NCBI RefSeq assembly: GCF_000698595.1
Contig: NZ_JFHC01000017.1
Span: forward strand, 1 to 64,000
Direction: 5' to 3'
Origin: Caballeronia glathei
Lineage (GTDB): Bacteria > Pseudomonadota > Gammaproteobacteria > Burkholderiales > Burkholderiaceae
Length of the DNA stretch: 64,000 bases
Shown here piece by piece: positions 26,897-35,768 of the stretch (the stretch's first letter is position 1; each line of letters starts with the position of its first letter). Below the pieces are notes generated by a model. It saw nothing but the letters and a program-made list of their open reading frames with translations. It searched no databases and had not been told where the DNA came from. A program made the position numbers and the translations under genes.

Positions 26897-28246
26897 TCAA
26901 TTCACGCCCATCTCGCTGACTTTATGGAGGCACGAATCGACGGGCGCGCTCGCCGCCCTTTCCTCGCGGCCGTCCGTGGCATGGCGCTGCGAGGCATCGC
27001 GGTAAGAGAGATATTTGCGCTGCGTGACGATGTGGTCGGCAATATGCCGGGCATCGTGCCAGACGCCCCAGATAAAAGCGGAGCCGCGACGCGAGAGCCA
27101 CGGCAGGCCGAGAAAATAGATGCCCGGCTCCTTCGAAACCCCGCGCTGATGCTTCGGCTTGCCCTTTTCGTCGAAGGCGTCGATCTTCAGCCAGCTGAAA
27201 TCGACCGCGTAGCCGGTTGCCCAGATGATCGACGTCACGCCGGCCTTTGTCAGGTCGAGTTCGAGAACGGGATTGAGCACGCACTCCGGATCGGCAGGAA
27301 TGATGCGGGCCTCATGATCTTCCGGCAGGTCGAGACCGTTGCGGGCGACATAGGTGTCAGCCGCGTTCAGGAGCGACAGGTAGTTCTCGTCGCCGCGGGC
27401 AATGTTGATTGCCAGATCCGATTGGAATGTCACGACGCCGCCATTGAACGATTTCGTCAGACCAACGAGCGTGATGCCCTGATGCGCAAGACGCCGGAAA
27501 TCCACCGTATGACCGCCACGCGCACCGCTCACTGCGATGGTGACGTGTTCCTTGCCCGGCCTCATGACCTCCGCGTCCCATTCGCCGAGCACGCCCAGCC
27601 ACCAGCAGAAGTCGCGGCCGCGATATGCGCGCGGGGGACGATCATGCGGCCCAACCGACAGATAGACCTCCCTGCCCGCACGCTGCAGTTCATCGGCGAT
27701 CTGCACGCCCGATGAACCCGCACCCACCACCAGCACCGCCCCCTCGGGCAAATGCTCGGGGTTGCGATATTCGGCGGAGTGAATCTGCGTGAGATTCGGG
27801 GCTTCTGGGGCGATCGGCGGAATGACGGGGCGCTGGAAAGGTCCGGTCGCGACAACGACGCGGCTGGCCTCGATGGTTCCCTCGGATGTTTCGATGGTGA
27901 AGCCCTGCCGCCCGGCGTTGCGCACGACTTCTTTGACCTCCACGCCGGTGCGGATCGGGGCTTCGAACTTCTCGGCGTACGCTACGAAATAGTCTGCCAC
28001 CTGATCCTTCGAGGCGAAGGCGTCCGGCTCGAGACCGTCGAACTCGAGATTGGGAAAACGATCGTGCCATGCGGGACCATTGGCAACCAGCGAATCCCAA
28101 CGCCCCGTGCGCCAGCGTTCGGCTATGCGATCGCGTTCCAGGACGAGATGCGGCACGCCGAGCTTGCTGAGGTGTTCGCTCATCGCGACGCCGGCCTGAC
28201 CGGCGCCGACGACGAGCGTATCGATTGACGTTTTTTCCACTGTCAT
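26897..28246 (-). CDS. Flavin-containing monooxygenase
   Basis: A 449-residue FAD/NADPH enzyme. The FAD site is GAGQAG near the N-terminus, the FMO-type motif is GPFQRP followed by QIHSAEYRN, the NADPH site is GAGSSGVQ, and the WATGY motif is in SIIWATGYAVDFSWL. AGAAGG eight bases before ATG 28246 supports this start; ATG 28288 has its SD only two bases away. It heads an operon with Rid, DUF1028 and ArgE genes. Members oxygenate N or S atoms or perform Baeyer-Villiger chemistry. Substrate unknown. Confidence 0.87.
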   Translation of the reverse strand: MTVEKTSIDTLVVGAGQAGVAMSEHLSKLGVPHLVLERDRIAERWRTGRWDSLVANGPAWHDRFPNLEFDGLEPDAFASKDQVADYFVAYAEKFEAPIRTGVEVKEVVRNAGRQGFTIETSEGTIEASRVVVATGPFQRPVIPPIAPEAPNLTQIHSAEYRNPEHLPEGAVLVVGAGSSGVQIADELQRAGREVYLSVGPHDRPPRAYRGRDFCWWLGVLGEWDAEVMRPGKEHVTIAVSGARGGHTVDFRRLAHQGITLVGLTKSFNGGVVTFQSDLAINIARGDENYLSLLNAADTYVARNGLDLPEDHEARIIPADPECVLNPVLELDLTKAGVTSIIWATGYAVDFSWLKIDAFDEKGKPKHQRGVSKEPGIYFLGLPWLSRRGSAFIWGVWHDARHIADHIVTQRKYLSYRDASQRHATDGREERAASAPVDSCLHKVSEMGVN

Positions 28247-28677
28247 GGCTTTGTCCTTCTGAAAGGCGGTTTGATCCGGATCGGTCATGACCTCCCGACC
28301 AGCGAGAGCCCGCGGCCATCGCGGACCAGGTCGCGATTTTTTAGCCCGCCCGATCGCTGTCCTTGCGGTCCAGCGTCCATGCGGGTTCGGTGTGCGTTGC
28401 ATTCTGTCCCCGGCGAGCGATTCCGCGAAATGACATTTCCATCACTCGCCAGCCGCAAAACATGGCTGCTCATGCGGGACACAAGGCCGTACGCACTTAT
28501 CGTCCTGCCGAGGTAAAGCGCGACGCCGTGAGCCCCTTGCCGTGGCGAAAATCTACGCCACCCGTCAGAATCCGAAAAATATATTAAAAAAATGCACTGC
28601 ATCAGCTTTGGCTATGCAGGCTTTTTTGAGCACCTCACAATGCGGTCCATTGAAGGCCCGATCATGGAGCGTCCCCG
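28247..28677. other. Divergent promoter region, 431 bp
   Basis: Lies between the FMO operon and a divergent LysR gene. An A/T-rich tract (28575-28592) and a palindrome at 28597-28619 lie near the LysR end. The 300 bases nearer the FMO gene carry open frames on the minus strand that are upstream extensions of the FMO frame; no separate gene is supported. Confidence 0.5.
28597..28619. promoter_or_regulatory. LysR-type box CTGCAT-N11-ATGCAG
   Basis: Perfect six-base inverted repeat with an 11-base spacer, matching the T-N11-A rule for LysR-type sites, 58 bp before the LysR ATG. A related half-site CTGCAT recurs at 29649-29654 before the Rieske oxygenase gene. Confidence 0.65.
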
Positions 28678-29604
28678 ATGGAAAGCCATCCATTGCGCTA
28701 CTCGCTGCGTCAGTTGCGCTATTTCGTCGTCACGGCAGAAACGCTCTCCTTCACCGCCGCGGCGCGGCGCCTGCACATTTCCCAGCCGTCCATCTCGACG
28801 GCGCTCGCGGACCTCGAAGTGTCGTTCGGCGTGCAACTCTTCATACGGCATCACGCAAGCGGTCTCTCGCTCACGCAAGCGGGCCGCGATCTGCTCGGAC
28901 AAGCGCGCAATCTGCTGAAGATCGCCGAGGAACTGCAGATGGCCGCGAAGGAAATGGACGGCGGCATGACGGGCTCCATCGCGCTCGGCTGCCTCGTCTC
29001 GCTAGCGCCGCCGTTGATGCCAGGCCTCATCAGCCGGTTTACGAGCGAGCATGCGGGCATTTCATTTCGCACCGTCGAGGCGCATCAGGACGGCCTCCTG
29101 CGAGGCCTGCACGACGGCTCGCTCGACATCGCCCTGACCTACAGCCTCGATTTGACCGAGGACATCGCCTTCACGCCGCTGCTCTCGCTGCCGCCTTATG
29201 TGATCCTGCCCAAGACGCACCGTCTCGCGCGCGCACGCAAGGTTTCGCTCGCGGACCTGCTGCCCGAGCCCTACGTGATGCTCGATCTGCCGCACAGCCG
29301 CGAATATTTCGCGGCGCTCTTCGATGCGGTGGGCAACCGCCCGGTGCCCGCCTTTCGCTCCTCGCAGCCGGAAGTCGTGCGCGGCATGGTGGCCAACGGC
29401 CTTGGCTACAGCATCCTCAATTTCCCGCTCAAGTCGAACCGCACCGTGGATGGCGAAGACTTCGTCATTAAGCGTTTCAAGGACAGCGTCAACGCGACGA
29501 CGCTCGGCATCGCGCAGTCACGCACGATGAAGCCGCGGCAAGTCGTGCAACGCTTCGCATCGTTCTGCGAGAACTATATCCGGCGCCTGCATCTCGATGC
29601 GTGA
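28678..29604 (+). CDS. LysR-family regulator
   Basis: A 308-residue regulator. The helix-turn-helix (SLRQLRYFVVTAETLSFTAA; HISQPSISTALADLE) is followed by a LysR effector domain from about residue 90. It lies between the divergent FMO operon and the co-directional Rieske/ABC operon, which starts 187 bp after it, so it could control either or both. A perfect CTGCAT-N11-ATGCAG palindrome precedes it. Effector unknown. Confidence 0.9.
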   Translation: MESHPLRYSLRQLRYFVVTAETLSFTAAARRLHISQPSISTALADLEVSFGVQLFIRHHASGLSLTQAGRDLLGQARNLLKIAEELQMAAKEMDGGMTGSIALGCLVSLAPPLMPGLISRFTSEHAGISFRTVEAHQDGLLRGLHDGSLDIALTYSLDLTEDIAFTPLLSLPPYVILPKTHRLARARKVSLADLLPEPYVMLDLPHSREYFAALFDAVGNRPVPAFRSSQPEVVRGMVANGLGYSILNFPLKSNRTVDGEDFVIKRFKDSVNATTLGIAQSRTMKPRQVVQRFASFCENYIRRLHLDA

Positions 29605-29791
29605 CGGCGCGCGGACAGGCGCGGGCACAAGCGCCAATCCAGCATACGCTGCATAGGTAAAAGCTTTGCGTTGTATCCGAAAACAATATTTTGGCTGGCA
29701 ATTTGGCTTGATAGATTTCTGACCATGTTGAGCGCAACGCCGCAATACCTCGCGTTGGCATGCTCCCACGGTGATTGATCAAGGAGGCTCC

Positions 29792-30940
29792 ATGGCAAAG
29801 CCGGCAAGGACGATCGAGGTGCAAGCGCTTGTGGAAGAATTGCAGGCCGGTTGCGAACGCTCGTTTGGCCATGCGCGCTCCATGCCGCCTGGCGCCTATA
29901 CGTCGCCCGAATTCCTGTCGCTGGAAGAGCGCGATATCTTCCAGCATGAATGGCTGTGCGTCGGCCGCGCAAGCGCGTTGAAGACTCCCGGCGACTATCT
30001 GACGGCGCATATCGGCGCACAACCCATCGTGGTTTTGCGCGACGAGCAGATGCAACTCAAGGCGATGTCCAACGTGTGCCTGCATCGCATGTCGGTGCTG
30101 CTCGAAGGACGCGGCAATGTGCGCCGGATCATATGCCCTTACCACGCGTGGAACTATTCTCTCGATGGCGAGCTTCGAGGGGCACCGCTCATGGACCGGC
30201 AAGAGGGCTTCTGCAAGGAAAGCTACAAGCTGCCCGCCGTGCGCTGCGAAGAATGGCAGGGATGGATTTACGTGACGCTCGACGAGAATGCGCCCCCCGT
30301 CGAGGAACAGCTGACCGAACTGAGCGGACTCATCGGCGCGTACGGCATGTCCGACTACATCGAGACCTTCTATGAAGAGCACGTGTGGGATACCAACTGG
30401 AAGATCCTCGCCGAGAACTTCATGGAAAGCTATCACTTGCCGATGCTGCATCGCGCGACGGTAGGACCGCATTCGCGGCTCGAGGAAATGGAATGCCCGC
30501 CGGGCTCTCCCGCCTTCAACTACCACTGGATCACGAAGGAAGCGTCTTTGCCCATCGGCAACGCGCATCCTGACAACACGCGGCTCACGGGACACTGGCG
30601 CAAGACCACGGCGTTGCTCGCCATCTATCCGACGCATCTCGTCACGCTCACGCCGGGCTACTTCTGGTATCTCGTGTTGCAGCCGCAAGGGGTCGGGCGC
30701 GTCCATATCCGCTTCGGAGGCGGGCTTGCGCCGGAGTTCATCTCCGACCCCGATGCCAACGCTCACATGGCGGCGCTGAAGACGCTGCTCGACGAAGTCA
30801 ACGCGGAAGACAAGCGCGGCGTGGAAGCGGTCTTTCGCGGCGTGCATGCACCGCTTGCAAAGCCCGGCCATCTGAGCCATCTCGAACGCCCCAACTATGA
30901 CTTCGCGCGCTATCTCGCGAAGAAGCTCGGCGAGCATTGA
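29792..30940 (+). CDS. Rieske non-haem iron oxygenase, alpha subunit
   Basis: A 382-residue oxygenase. AAGGAGG before ATG 29792 fixes the start over an in-frame codon at 29771. The Rieske cluster ligands are Cys96, His98, Cys115 and His118 (CLHRMS and CPYHAW). The mononuclear iron site is in ENFMESYHLPMLH (His215, His220). It heads an operon with a polyamine-type ABC transporter. No reductase or ferredoxin gene is adjacent, so electrons must come from elsewhere. Family members hydroxylate aromatics or demethylate quaternary amines; the transporter type suggests a nitrogenous substrate (inference). Confidence 0.9.
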   Translation: MAKPARTIEVQALVEELQAGCERSFGHARSMPPGAYTSPEFLSLEERDIFQHEWLCVGRASALKTPGDYLTAHIGAQPIVVLRDEQMQLKAMSNVCLHRMSVLLEGRGNVRRIICPYHAWNYSLDGELRGAPLMDRQEGFCKESYKLPAVRCEEWQGWIYVTLDENAPPVEEQLTELSGLIGAYGMSDYIETFYEEHVWDTNWKILAENFMESYHLPMLHRATVGPHSRLEEMECPPGSPAFNYHWITKEASLPIGNAHPDNTRLTGHWRKTTALLAIYPTHLVTLTPGYFWYLVLQPQGVGRVHIRFGGGLAPEFISDPDANAHMAALKTLLDEVNAEDKRGVEAVFRGVHAPLAKPGHLSHLERPNYDFARYLAKKLGEH

Positions 30941-30972
30941 TTACGGCGGCACTCCGACAGGACACGATCACG

Positions 30973-32154
30973 ATGTCAAACCCTTCCTTCATTTCATTCT
31001 CGGGCGTAAGCAAATCGTATGACGGCGTGCATTACGTCGTGGAGGATTTGAACCTCGACGTGCGCAAGGGAGAATTCCTGTCGCTGCTCGGGCCGTCGGG
31101 TTCGGGCAAGACAACCACCCTCATGATGCTCGCCGGATTCGAATCGCCGACGCAGGGCGAGATTCGCCTGGACGACCGCCGTCTCGACGACAAGCCGCCG
31201 CATCAGCGCGATATCGGCATGGTGTTTCAGAACTACGCGCTCTTTCCGCATCTGACGATTGCCGAAAACGTCGCGTTTCCGCTTTCGGTCCGGCACGTGA
31301 GCCGCGCCGAGCAGAAGGCACGCGTGAAGCGCGCGCTCGAGATGATCGAACTCCCGCATCTTGCAAACCGGCGTCCCGCACAGCTCTCCGGTGGCCAGCA
31401 GCAGCGCGTGGCACTCGCGCGCGCGCTCGTGTTCGAACCGAGCGTCGTGCTGATGGACGAACCGCTCGGCGCACTCGACAAGCGTCTGCGTGAAACGATG
31501 CAGTACGAGATCATGCGCCTGCATCGGGAACTTTCGCTCACGATCGTCTATGTCACGCACGATCAGGCCGAAGCGCTGACGATGTCGGACCGCGTTGCCG
31601 TCTTCTCGGACGGCCGCATTCAGCAGGCCGCCACGCCGAGCGAACTGTATGAAAACGCGCAGAACGCATTCGTTGCGAACTTTGTCGGCGAGAACAACGG
31701 GCTGACCGGACGCGTCGTCAATGCAAGCGAGGGCTGGGCAACGCTCGCGCTGTCGGATGGCAGCGTCATTCGCGGACGCTGCGAACGCGGCCTCAACGCG
31801 GGCGATCAAGCGATGCTCGCGCTGCGCCCCGAGCGCGCGCATATCCCGAGCGCGGAGGGAACGAACATCGACGAGCACAGCAACGTGGTCCACGCTCGCG
31901 TCGAGGAACTGGTGTATTGCGGCGATCATCATCGCGTGCATCTGAAGCTCGGCTCGCGGGACGACATTGTCGTGAAACTGCCCAATACGCAGCGCCACGC
32001 GCTGCCCTCCCCCGGCAGCGCGATCGATATCGCATGGCGCCACGACGACTGCAAGATCCTCGCGATGAGCGCGCCACGCGGCGCGTGCGCGCCCCAACCC
32101 TCCACACCGCCGTCAACTTCCATCATCACGCCCGCTATAGCAGGAGCCAACTGA
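30973..32154 (+). CDS. ABC transporter ATP-binding protein (PotA-type)
   Basis: A 393-residue ATPase. Walker A is GPSGSGKTT, signature LSGGQQQR, Walker B VLMDEPLGALD, with His in VTHDQAEA. The last 120 residues form a TOBE-like regulatory domain (FVGENNGLTGRV; ALRPERAHI) and a short Pro/Thr-rich tail. ATG 30973 follows AGGA; a TTG at 30937 overlapping the oxygenase stop is a weaker alternative. It energises the two permeases downstream in a spermidine/putrescine-type importer. Confidence 0.88.
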   Translation: MSNPSFISFSGVSKSYDGVHYVVEDLNLDVRKGEFLSLLGPSGSGKTTTLMMLAGFESPTQGEIRLDDRRLDDKPPHQRDIGMVFQNYALFPHLTIAENVAFPLSVRHVSRAEQKARVKRALEMIELPHLANRRPAQLSGGQQQRVALARALVFEPSVVLMDEPLGALDKRLRETMQYEIMRLHRELSLTIVYVTHDQAEALTMSDRVAVFSDGRIQQAATPSELYENAQNAFVANFVGENNGLTGRVVNASEGWATLALSDGSVIRGRCERGLNAGDQAMLALRPERAHIPSAEGTNIDEHSNVVHARVEELVYCGDHHRVHLKLGSRDDIVVKLPNTQRHALPSPGSAIDIAWRHDDCKILAMSAPRGACAPQPSTPPSTSIITPAIAGAN

Positions 32155-32155
32155 C

Positions 32156-33202
32156 ATGCGCACCAACCTTCACGCCCAGTGTGCCGCACTCGCCGCACTC
32201 GCATTCGCCAGCGTCACCGTTCAGGCAGCCGAGACGCTCTCCGTCGTGACCTTCGGCGGCGCATACGAGGCCGCCGCAAAGAAGGCGTACTTCGAGCCGT
32301 TCACTCAGGCCACCGGCGTCGGCTTCTCGACTGAATCGTATGACGGCGGCCTCGCCAAGCTTTCCGCCATGGAGCAGGCGAAGAACACCACGTGGGATCT
32401 GATCGACCTCGAAACGAACGACGCGATCACCGCCTGCGATGAAGGCCTGCTCAAGAAGTTCGACAAGAAATCGATAGGCAAGACGAGCGATTTCATCCCC
32501 GGCTCGATCAGCGATTGCGCGGTGGCGAGCATGGTCTGGTCCACGGTCTACGCCTATGATGCGAGCAAGCTCAAGACAGCGCCCACGACCGTCAATGACT
32601 TCTTCGATCTGCAGAAATTCCCGGGCAAACGCGGCCTGCGCAAGTCGCCGAAGGTATCGATGGAGTGGGCGCTGATCGCGGACGGCGTCGACCCGAAGGA
32701 TGTCTACAAGGTGCTCGGCACGCCGGCCGGCGTCGATCGCGCGTTCAAGAAGCTCGACACCATCAAGAAGAACATCGTGTGGTGGGAGTCGGGTGCGCAG
32801 GCGCCACAACTGCTCGCGGATGGCGCGGTCGTGATGACGCAGGCGTATAACGGTCGCATCGACGATGCAGCCAAGAAGGACAACAAGCCCTTCAAGGCGG
32901 TCTGGGACGCGCAGGTGTACGACTTTGAATGGTGGGGCATTCCGACTGGCGCGAAACACGCCGACACTGCCGCGAAATTCATTGTCTCCGCTTCGCAGCC
33001 GAAAGCGTATGCGGACCTGTCGAAGTACATCGCGTATGCGCCGCCGCGCAAGGATGCGATTGCGCTCGTCGACAAGCAGCGTCTTGCCGATCTGCCGACC
33101 GCGCCCGACAACTTCAAGCGCGCCGTGCAGATCAACGCGAACTTCTGGGCCGACAACGCGGACCAGATCAACAAGCGCTTTCAGGTGTGGCTCACGCAGT
33201 AA
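32156..33202 (+). CDS. Extracellular solute-binding protein (PotD-type)
   Basis: A 348-residue periplasmic receptor. The signal peptide spans about 1-24 (ending VQAAE). The mature sequence begins TLSVVTFGGAYEAAAKKAYF, as in family-1 spermidine/putrescine-class receptors; SYDGGLAKL and FPGKRGLRKSP follow. AGGAG precedes the ATG within the intergenic dinucleotide overlap with the ATPase gene. It presumably captures the substrate later oxidised by the Rieske enzyme. Confidence 0.88.
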   Translation: MRTNLHAQCAALAALAFASVTVQAAETLSVVTFGGAYEAAAKKAYFEPFTQATGVGFSTESYDGGLAKLSAMEQAKNTTWDLIDLETNDAITACDEGLLKKFDKKSIGKTSDFIPGSISDCAVASMVWSTVYAYDASKLKTAPTTVNDFFDLQKFPGKRGLRKSPKVSMEWALIADGVDPKDVYKVLGTPAGVDRAFKKLDTIKKNIVWWESGAQAPQLLADGAVVMTQAYNGRIDDAAKKDNKPFKAVWDAQVYDFEWWGIPTGAKHADTAAKFIVSASQPKAYADLSKYIAYAPPRKDAIALVDKQRLADLPTAPDNFKRAVQINANFWADNADQINKRFQVWLTQ

Positions 33203-33251
33203 CGCCGCCATTTGCACGCCCTGAAGCGTCACCGTTCGACGAGAGCACAAC

Positions 33252-34523
33252 TTGACTGCGACCACCAACATGCCCGCTTCGGCCCCGGCCGCGCCTTCGG
33301 GCTCTCCAGCGAGAGCCGACGGCCGCGCGTCGTATCAGAAGGCGCGCCGCCGTGCGGCAGTTCAAGCGCTTTTGCTTGCGCTGCCGCTGATCGTGTTTTT
33401 GCTTTCCACGTTCATCGCGCCGATCGCGCTGCTGCTCGCGCGCAGCGTGGAAAACCGCGAAGTGCCTGACAGCATGCCCGCGCTCACGCATGCGCTCGAT
33501 GCCTGGGACGGGCGTGGCGTACCCGACGAGCGTACGTTCGCCCTGCTCGCGTCGGGACTCAGGCAAGCGCAGGAAAGCGGGCAGCTCGGCACCGTCGCGC
33601 GGCGTCTGAACTTCGCTCAGCCCGAGTTCCGAAGCCTGTTGATGCGCACTGCGCGCGGACTGCCGGCCGACGCACCGCCCGCGTGGAAGCCCGCGCTCAT
33701 CGAACTCGACGAGCGCTGGAATTCGCCGGAGATCTGGCGCTTGCTGAAGCGCGCCGCCGCCTCGCCCACGCCGGACTACCTGCTCGCAGCGGTCGATGCG
33801 CAAGTGACGCCGCAAGGCTCGGTCGCATCCGTGCCGGACAACGCTTCAATCTACCGACAGGCGTTCGTGCGCACGATAACGATCAGCGCCACGGTCACGC
33901 TCTTGTGCCTCGTGCTCGGCTATCCGGTAGCGTGGCTGCTCGCCAATCTGCCCGCGAAAAGCAGCAACCGCCTGATGCTGTTCGTGATCGTGCCGTTCTG
34001 GACGTCGCTGCTCGTGCGCACGACCGCGTGGTACGTGCTGCTTCAGCCGAGCGGCGTCATCAACAGTCTGCTGATGGGACTCGGCCTCGCCACGCGTCCC
34101 GTCGCGCTCGTCTTCAACCGCGCGGGTGTGCTCATCGGCATGACGCACGTGCTGTTGCCTTACATGATTCTTGCCATCTATTCGGTGATGAAGGGTGTGT
34201 CGCCCGTGTATGTGCGCGCGGCGCAGTCGCTCGGTGCGCATCCAGTCACCGCGTTCGTGCGCGTCTACGTCCCGCAGACGCTGCCGGGCGTGGGCGCGGG
34301 CTGCTTCCTCGTCTTTGTGCTCGCGCTCGGTTATTACATCACGCCTGCATTGCTCGGCGGCGCAGGCGACGAAATGATCAGCCAGCTCATCGCGATACAG
34401 ACGAACACGCAGCTCAACTGGGGGCTCGCCGGAGCGCTCTCGGCGTACCTGGTGATCTTCACGGCGATTTTCTATTTCCTGTTCAACCGGATCGTCGGCA
34501 TCGACCGGCTGCGCTTTGGTTGA
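33252..34523 (+). CDS. ABC transporter permease (PotB-type) with long loop
   Basis: A 423-residue inner-membrane permease, longer than the usual 280-310. The first membrane helix (about 37-63) is followed by about 140 hydrophilic residues before the core permease domain starts near ITISATVTLLCLVLGYPVAW. The EAA loop is VRAAQSLGAHPVTAFVRVYVPQT. The start is TTG 33252 with GAGAG upstream; ATG 33270 is an alternative without a ribosome site. The extra segment is probably a periplasmic loop found in one branch of this family. Confidence 0.85.
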   Translation: MTATTNMPASAPAAPSGSPARADGRASYQKARRRAAVQALLLALPLIVFLLSTFIAPIALLLARSVENREVPDSMPALTHALDAWDGRGVPDERTFALLASGLRQAQESGQLGTVARRLNFAQPEFRSLLMRTARGLPADAPPAWKPALIELDERWNSPEIWRLLKRAAASPTPDYLLAAVDAQVTPQGSVASVPDNASIYRQAFVRTITISATVTLLCLVLGYPVAWLLANLPAKSSNRLMLFVIVPFWTSLLVRTTAWYVLLQPSGVINSLLMGLGLATRPVALVFNRAGVLIGMTHVLLPYMILAIYSVMKGVSPVYVRAAQSLGAHPVTAFVRVYVPQTLPGVGAGCFLVFVLALGYYITPALLGGAGDEMISQLIAIQTNTQLNWGLAGALSAYLVIFTAIFYFLFNRIVGIDRLRFG

Positions 34524-34550
34524 CCGATGCCGACACGACGAAGGAACGAC

Positions 34551-35378
34551 ATGCAAGAACAACGCAACAAGGTGCTGACGGAACGCATTGCCGGGCGCTG
34601 GGTGCGCCTGCATACGGCGCTCGTGCTGTTCTTTCTGATTGCGCCGATTCTCGCGATCATCCCGCTCTCGTTCAATTCCGGATCGTACTTCTCGTACCCG
34701 TTGCAGGGATTCTCGCTGCGCTGGTATGAACAGGCGCTCACAAGCGCGGACTGGCAGCGCTCGCTCCTGAACAGCATCGGCATCGGCGCGGCATCCACGC
34801 TGATCGCCACTTGTCTGGGCACCCTTGCCGCATTGGGCCTGAGCCGGGCGCAGTTTCCGCTGCGCTCGCTGATCATGCCGATCATCATCTCCCCGATGAT
34901 CGTGCCGATCGTCGTCGTCGCCGCAGGCTTCTATCTGATCTTCGCGCCGCTCGGTCTCGTGAACTCTTACCCCGGCGTGGTGCTGGCGCATGCGGCGCTC
35001 GGCACACCGTTCGTGGTCATCACCGTGACCGCATCGCTGCTTTCGTTCGACCAGAGCCTCCTGCGCGCCGCGTCCGGCCTCGGCGCGACGCCCTGGATCA
35101 CGTTCAGGCGCGTGACCTTGCCGCTCATCACCCCGGCGGTCGCGACAGGCAGCGTCTTCGCCTTCGCGACCTCGTTCGACGAAGTGATCGTCATTCTGTT
35201 CATCGGCGGCCCGGATCAGCGGACCGTGCCCCGGCAAATGTGGAGCGGCATTCGCGACTCGATCGATCCTTCGATACTCGCGGTGGCCACGATGCTGATC
35301 GTGTTCGCCGTGCTGCTTTTCGCCAGCATCAACTGGCTGCGCAGCCGCGCGGCCGCAGCCAGCCAGGCGCTCGTTTGA
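34551..35378 (+). CDS. ABC transporter permease (PotC-type)
   Basis: A 275-residue inner-membrane permease with six predicted helices, starting with LHTALVLFFLIAPILAIIPL. The EAA loop is LRAASGLGATPWITFRRVTLPL. AAGGA seven bases before ATG 34551 sets the start. It is the last gene of the oxygenase/transporter operon and pairs with the PotB-type permease as a heterodimer. Confidence 0.9.
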   Translation: MQEQRNKVLTERIAGRWVRLHTALVLFFLIAPILAIIPLSFNSGSYFSYPLQGFSLRWYEQALTSADWQRSLLNSIGIGAASTLIATCLGTLAALGLSRAQFPLRSLIMPIIISPMIVPIVVVAAGFYLIFAPLGLVNSYPGVVLAHAALGTPFVVITVTASLLSFDQSLLRAASGLGATPWITFRRVTLPLITPAVATGSVFAFATSFDEVIVILFIGGPDQRTVPRQMWSGIRDSIDPSILAVATMLIVFAVLLFASINWLRSRAAAASQALV

Positions 35379-35768
35379 CCGTTGCGGCTCGCTAAAGCCT
35401 TCTGCATGGGCTTGTCATTTGGCGAGCGTCATGTCCGCGCACTGACGCCCTGCAGCAATGACGAGGATCATCGCATCTGCAACCTGCGCAGTGACGAGGT
35501 TCTACCGAGGTTCAAGAGACGTTCGGGCGTCCAGTCCATGAGTTGAGTCGCGCCGATGGGTCGCTGTCGTCCAGTCGAGTTCCTCTATCCCCTCCCCGCT
35601 CCCTGGTGTCACCAAGGGTGGATCTGGCGAGCCTGCCGGACCCATGTCCGAGACCTTCGCGGCATATAGCCGGTTTGACTCGCCGCTCAGGAACGGTACC
35701 ATCCAGACAGCAAGGTCGAGAGCGTATTGTCGCTTTCCATGCCTCTCAATTGTCTGGAGGTGCGAGCC
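35379..35768. other. Intergenic region, 390 bp
   Basis: Follows the ABC operon and precedes the SulP gene on the same strand. It should hold the SulP promoter. Open frames here are shadows of longer noise frames; no RNA gene or clear terminator recognised. Confidence 0.4.
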
